Part shown: piece after piece, positions 4,854-6,929 of the stretch | How positions within the stretch are numbered: position 1 is the first letter of the stretch | Layout of the letters: the number at the start of each line of letters is the position of its first letter | Assembly (NCBI GenBank): GCA_002452695.1 | Contig: DKFA01000008.1 | Location: forward strand, 1 to 6,929 | Length of the DNA: 6,929 nucleotides | Reading direction: 5' to 3' | Source: Dehalococcoidia bacterium UBA6808 | GTDB taxonomy: Bacteria > Chloroflexota > Dehalococcoidia > GIF9 > UBA5629 | Program-made: the position numbers and the translations under genes | The notes under the pieces: model-generated | Seen by the model: only the letters and a program-made list of their open reading frames with translations | Told to the model about the DNA's origin: nothing | The model's database searches: none

Positions 4854-4874
4854 ATTAGTATTAATTCCTAATAT
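4852..4874. promoter_or_regulatory. PerR/Fur-type operator over the start of the perR-like gene
   Basis: Arms ATATTAG (4852-4858) and CTAATAT (4868-4874) are perfect complements around a 9-base AT-rich centre; the inner 19 bases read as a 9-1-9 palindrome with 7 of 9 matches. It covers the predicted transcription start and the ATG. Size, AT-richness and position fit a Fur-family box. Confidence 0.65.
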
Positions 4875-4878
4875 CAAA

Positions 4879-4907
4879 AGTATAGTAATAATTAGTTAAG
4901 CAGTCAA
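4879..4907 (-). promoter_or_regulatory. Promoter of the perR-DUF5661-peroxiredoxin operon
   Basis: On the minus strand TTGACT (4907-4902, 5 of 6), a 17-base spacer, and TATACT (4884-4879, 5 of 6). Transcription should begin near 4872, inside the palindrome at 4852-4874, about 19 bases before the ATG. Confidence 0.75.
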
Positions 4908-4974
4908 ATTTATAGCCGCATCAACTTGGTCTAGATCGTACCAACCTGAAGTCATTTCTCGATGGGCAAGGTAT

Positions 4975-5055
4975 ATGCAGATGGCGCGGCGAGCGTCAAA
5001 GAGAGCGGCGAAACTAGGCTTGACTGGTGATATCAATAATGATACCATCAGTTGA
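4975..5055 (+). CDS. Doubtful 26-aa upstream ORF coupled to hicA
   Basis: A short frame starting at ATG 4975 encodes MQMARRASKRAAKLGLTG and ends DINNDTIS; it is basic and helical-looking. Its TGA overlaps the hicA ATG as TGATG, a common arrangement for translational coupling. The frame is open back to 4900 without another ATG. The ribosome site is poor (AAGG only three bases before the ATG). It could equally be the remnant of an older gene. I recognise no family. Confidence 0.25.
   Translation: MQMARRASKRAAKLGLTGDINNDTIS
5020..5048 (+). promoter_or_regulatory. Possible hicA promoter
   Basis: TTGACT (5020-5025, 5 of 6), a 17-base spacer and TACCAT (5043-5048, 4 of 6). Transcription would start at about 5055, the A of the hicA ATG, implying a leaderless message; hicA has no ribosome site. 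Confidence 0.4.
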
Positions 5056-5330
5056 TGCCAGATGCGATAGCCAAAATAGCGCAACAAATGCAGGAAAGTC
5101 CGGGCAACATTAGCTTTCCCAATCTTGGCAAAGTCTGTGATCATTATTTCGGGAAGCCAAGGCAGGATAGCAGCAGCCACAAGATATATAAAACACCGTT
5201 GCCGGGTGACCCGAGGATAAACATACAAAATTACAAGGGAAAAGCAAAAGCCTATCAAGTAAGGCAAGTATTAAGAGCAATAAGCAAGCTGGAGGCACGA
5301 GATGGCAACAAAACTGATGAAACAGGCTGA
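5055..5330 (+). CDS. hicA: HicA family type II toxin, 91 aa
   Basis: HicA toxins are small double-stranded-RNA-binding-like ribonucleases that cleave mRNA. Here NISFPNLGKVCDHYFG (18-33), the catalytic H42 in SSSHKIYKTP, and the end GKAKAYQVRQVLRAISKLE (62-80) match the HicA subgroup with the GKAKPYQV signature. The usual Gly before the SSH motif is replaced by Asp-Ser. The ATG at 5055 is preferred; a TTG three bases earlier is in frame and there is no ribosome site. The gene overlaps hicB by 29 bp, and toxin-first order is the usual hicAB layout. HicB protein is expected to neutralise it and repress the pair. Confidence 0.83.
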   Translation: MPDAIAKIAQQMQESPGNISFPNLGKVCDHYFGKPRQDSSSHKIYKTPLPGDPRINIQNYKGKAKAYQVRQVLRAISKLEARDGNKTDETG

Positions 5331-5646
5331 CAACTATACCTATCGCATAACCTGGTCTGAGGAAGATAAAGAATATATCGGATTATGTGCCGAGTTCCCC
5401 AGCCTGAGCTGGTTAGCTGACTCACAGGAAGCAGCGTTGCAGGGCATAATCAAACTGGTGGCAGAAGCAGTAACGGATATGCGATCCAATAACGAAGCTG
5501 TGCCTCAACCAATTTCAACGAAGCGCTTTTCCGGCAGGTTACTGGTGCGTATTCCACCGGATGTACATAAAGAGCTAACCATACAGGCTGCTGAAGCTGG
5601 AGTAAGTATAAATCGCATTATCAGTTCCAAGCTATCTAAAACATAG
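5302..5646 (+). CDS. hicB: HicB family antitoxin, 114 aa
   Basis: Antitoxin partner of HicA. Residues 12-65 are the HicB-like RNase H-fold domain (YRITWSEEDKEYIGLCAEFP then SLSWLADSQEAALQGI), which binds the toxin. Residues 76-112 (FSGRLLVRIPPDVHKELTIQ through INRIISSKL) form a ribbon-helix-helix DNA-binding domain, which would autoregulate the operon. A GGAG ribosome site lies 9 bases before the ATG, inside the hicA coding end. Length is normal and both domains look intact, so the pair is probably functional. Such modules are often mobile between genomes. Confidence 0.9.
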   Translation: MATKLMKQADNYTYRITWSEEDKEYIGLCAEFPSLSWLADSQEAALQGIIKLVAEAVTDMRSNNEAVPQPISTKRFSGRLLVRIPPDVHKELTIQAAEAGVSINRIISSKLSKT

Positions 5647-5826
5647 AATCATATCATAGTGACAAAGAAGAAAGAGGAAACCTTCATAGAAGTCAAACCG
5701 GCGAAGGGAATAAGCGCTTCCTCCCGGCAAAGCCCGGCCGGTGTCGCCACCTTCAGGACGAAGGGGGGACGAAGATCATCAGGGCTATGTAATTAAGAAA
5801 TAACCACCCGTTAAGTCTAGACGGTA
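5647..5826. other. Intergenic stretch after hicB, possible 45-codon ORF
   Basis: A plus-strand frame from GTG 5659 to TAA 5796 would give 45 residues starting MTKKKEETFIEVKPAKGI, Lys/Arg/Ser-rich, but has no ribosome site and no recognised family. Short stems occur (CCTTC-AGGAC-GAAGG near 5750-5764, palindrome GTCTAGAC at 5815-5822). No T-run terminator is seen for either flanking gene. Confidence 0.3.
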
Positions 5827-6759
5827 TCAGAGGCCGCGCATAAATTCAGGCCTGAGCAACGCAGGATCCCGCCTGGCAATTATCATATCAAGCTGCTTCA
5901 GCATTTTGGCCTTGTCTTCCGGCATGTTGCCGCGTATGGCGAAATAGTTAGACGCATGCATCGAGCTGAAAAAACAATTAGTAAAGCTGGATTTCTCAAC
6001 TATCGTCCTCAGCTCCTGCAATGACTGGAAAGGCGTGATAAGTTCGAAGCGGCCCTGCTCCATCTCGTTGTGGAGCTGTGTGCCCGGTATCAGCGTCAGC
6101 GTCAGCGCCCCGGCAAAGTCCGGATCCATCTCGGTAAGTATCCTGGCCGTCTCAGCAACATGCTTTTCGCTGCCTTTGACACCACCCAACCCCAGAATCA
6201 CGGTCACCGACAGCAATATGCCCGCTTCCTTGACCTTGCGGGCGGCTTCCACCATCTGGTCATGTGTAGCGCCTTTTTGAACATGACTGAGCACCTCATC
6301 ATCCCCGCTCTCCACACCCACATACAGTATGCCCAGCTTCTGGTCGCGCAGGGCCTTCAATTCATCCACGCTGCGGCGCAGGATGTCCTGGGGGGTGGCG
6401 TAGCTCGCTATCCGCTGCAAATAGGGAAATTTACCGTTGAGATATTGCAGCGCTTCCAGCAGTTTGGGGTAGGGATAGACCAGCGCATCGCCGTCCTGCA
6501 GGAAGATCTTTCTGCCGTTCCAGCGACTCAAAATATAATAGACGATATCGGGCTGGCCCGGCATCATGATATTATTATTGACATACAGGTACATGGCGTC
6601 GATTTCCTGCTTGACCTCGTCCAGGTCCCTGATGCCGAGCTTCGTGAACGAGAAGGCGCAGAACCCGCAGGTATTGTTGGAACATCCGGAGGTCAGCGGC
6701 AGGTAGTAGCTGTCATGCTCGCTGGGAGGACGTATTATTTCAGGCCGGTTGAATGGCAT
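5827..6759 (-). CDS. Radical SAM protein, C-x4-C-x2-C cluster, 310 aa
   Basis: Radical SAM enzymes reductively cleave S-adenosylmethionine with a [4Fe-4S] cluster. The cluster ligands are C26, C31 and C34 in SGCSNNTCGFC, the C-x4-C-x2-C form found in a group of uncharacterised COG1032-like proteins instead of the canonical C-x3-C-x2-C. The barrel follows: FLQDGDALVYPYPKLLEAL, YVGVESGDDEVLSHVQKGA (SAM-binding strand), VTVILGLGGVKGSEKHV, and LTLIPGTQLHNEM. The last 60 residues (FSSMHASNYFAIRGNMPEDK) match the C-terminal region of these proteins. A ribosome site AAAGGG lies 7 bases before the ATG. It follows the partial upstream gene by 26 bp on the same strand, so they are probably co-transcribed. 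The substrate is unknown. Confidence 0.87.
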   Translation of the reverse strand: MPFNRPEIIRPPSEHDSYYLPLTSGCSNNTCGFCAFSFTKLGIRDLDEVKQEIDAMYLYVNNNIMMPGQPDIVYYILSRWNGRKIFLQDGDALVYPYPKLLEALQYLNGKFPYLQRIASYATPQDILRRSVDELKALRDQKLGILYVGVESGDDEVLSHVQKGATHDQMVEAARKVKEAGILLSVTVILGLGGVKGSEKHVAETARILTEMDPDFAGALTLTLIPGTQLHNEMEQGRFELITPFQSLQELRTIVEKSSFTNCFFSSMHASNYFAIRGNMPEDKAKMLKQLDMIIARRDPALLRPEFMRGL

Positions 6760-6785
6760 TTTATAACCCTTTCTCCTAAATTATC

Positions 6786-6929
6786 TCAATGCAGCATGGC
6801 TATGTAGCTGTTGAGAGGAACTTTCAGCGATGCCGCCACGGGCGAGCACTTGGCCTTGAGGCAGAAAAATATCCTTCCCCGGGCCGGCAGCTCCTCTAAT
6901 GTTTCATAATAACCCATGCCCTTGGCCAG
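6786..6929 (-). CDS. C-terminal end of an unrecognised protein (cut by window edge)
   Basis: The last 47 codons of a minus-strand gene run in from the window edge and end at TGA 6788-6786. Visible text includes LAKGMGYYETLEELPARGRI and CLKAKCSPVAASLKVPLNSY. It holds two Cys (C-x4-C) and no motif I can name. The frame is open to position 6929 and lies 26 bp before the radical SAM gene on the same strand, so the two likely form an operon and may share a pathway. Confidence 0.6.
   Translation of the reverse strand: MAKGMGYYETLEELPARGRIFFCLKAKCSPVAASLKVPLNSYIAMLH

Noticed and set aside
4854..4877. TTG start eight codons upstream for the perR-like gene
   Set aside because: It lies upstream of the predicted transcription start and within the operator, with no ribosome site.
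4908..5019. tRNA or other structured RNA in the gap before hicA
   Set aside because: No cloverleaf, T-loop or other conserved RNA element could be found by eye.
4896..5267. 123-codon minus-strand frame with hydrophobic N-terminus
   Set aside because: It is antisense to most of hicA, runs through the perR promoter, and has no ribosome site or recognised family; hicA on the other strand matches a known family.
6070..6807. 245-codon plus-strand frame opposite the radical SAM gene
   Set aside because: Antisense shadow; the minus strand has the cluster motif and other radical SAM signatures.

Overview
The window reads as chromosome of an anaerobic or microaerophilic bacterium. Promoters are sigma-70 type (TTGACA/TATAAT-like), most genes have strong AGGAGGTGA-type ribosome sites, and the gene content is typical of anaerobes: DUF134/DUF5320 proteins, PerR-controlled peroxiredoxin, a radical SAM enzyme and a short archaeal-type ThyA homologue. 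A Chloroflexota/Dehalococcoidia-like or similar deep-branching anaerobe would fit, but this is a guess from gene content; no marker gene is present.

Layout. (1) 1-1476, minus strand: a compact operon led by a DUF134 regulator (HTH plus probable zinc ribbon), followed by a run of very small proteins: a 32-residue TTG-start ORF, a 57-residue Trp/Tyr/Arg/Gly-rich protein, a 120-residue Gly-rich DUF5320-like protein, a 69-residue DUF5320 protein and the start of another DUF5320 protein cut by the window edge. A promoter with an inverted repeat exactly filling its -35/-10 spacer and a large AT-rich dyad in the leader precede it. (2) 1725-3161: divergent pair, a ThyA-like thymidylate synthase (minus) and a HAD-family hydrolase (plus), sharing a 90-bp promoter region with overlapping signals; both lack ribosome sites and look leaderless or nearly so. 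(3) 3229-4853, minus: three-gene operon perR-like regulator, DUF5661 protein, Prx6-type peroxiredoxin, with a well-formed promoter and a palindrome at the transcription start and start codon, consistent with autoregulated peroxide defence. (4) 5055-5646, plus: overlapping hicA-hicB toxin-antitoxin pair, with hicA again SD-less and preceded by a short open frame ending in TGATG. (5) 5827-6929, minus: a radical SAM protein and, upstream of it, the C-terminal end of an unrecognised gene.

How the parts work together: the perR block senses peroxide and supplies a peroxidase plus an uncharacterised partner; the DUF134 block looks like a self-regulated set of metal- or nucleic-acid-related small proteins of unknown function and is the most likely place for something undescribed. 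The regions otherwise look independent, with the hicAB module probably acquired.
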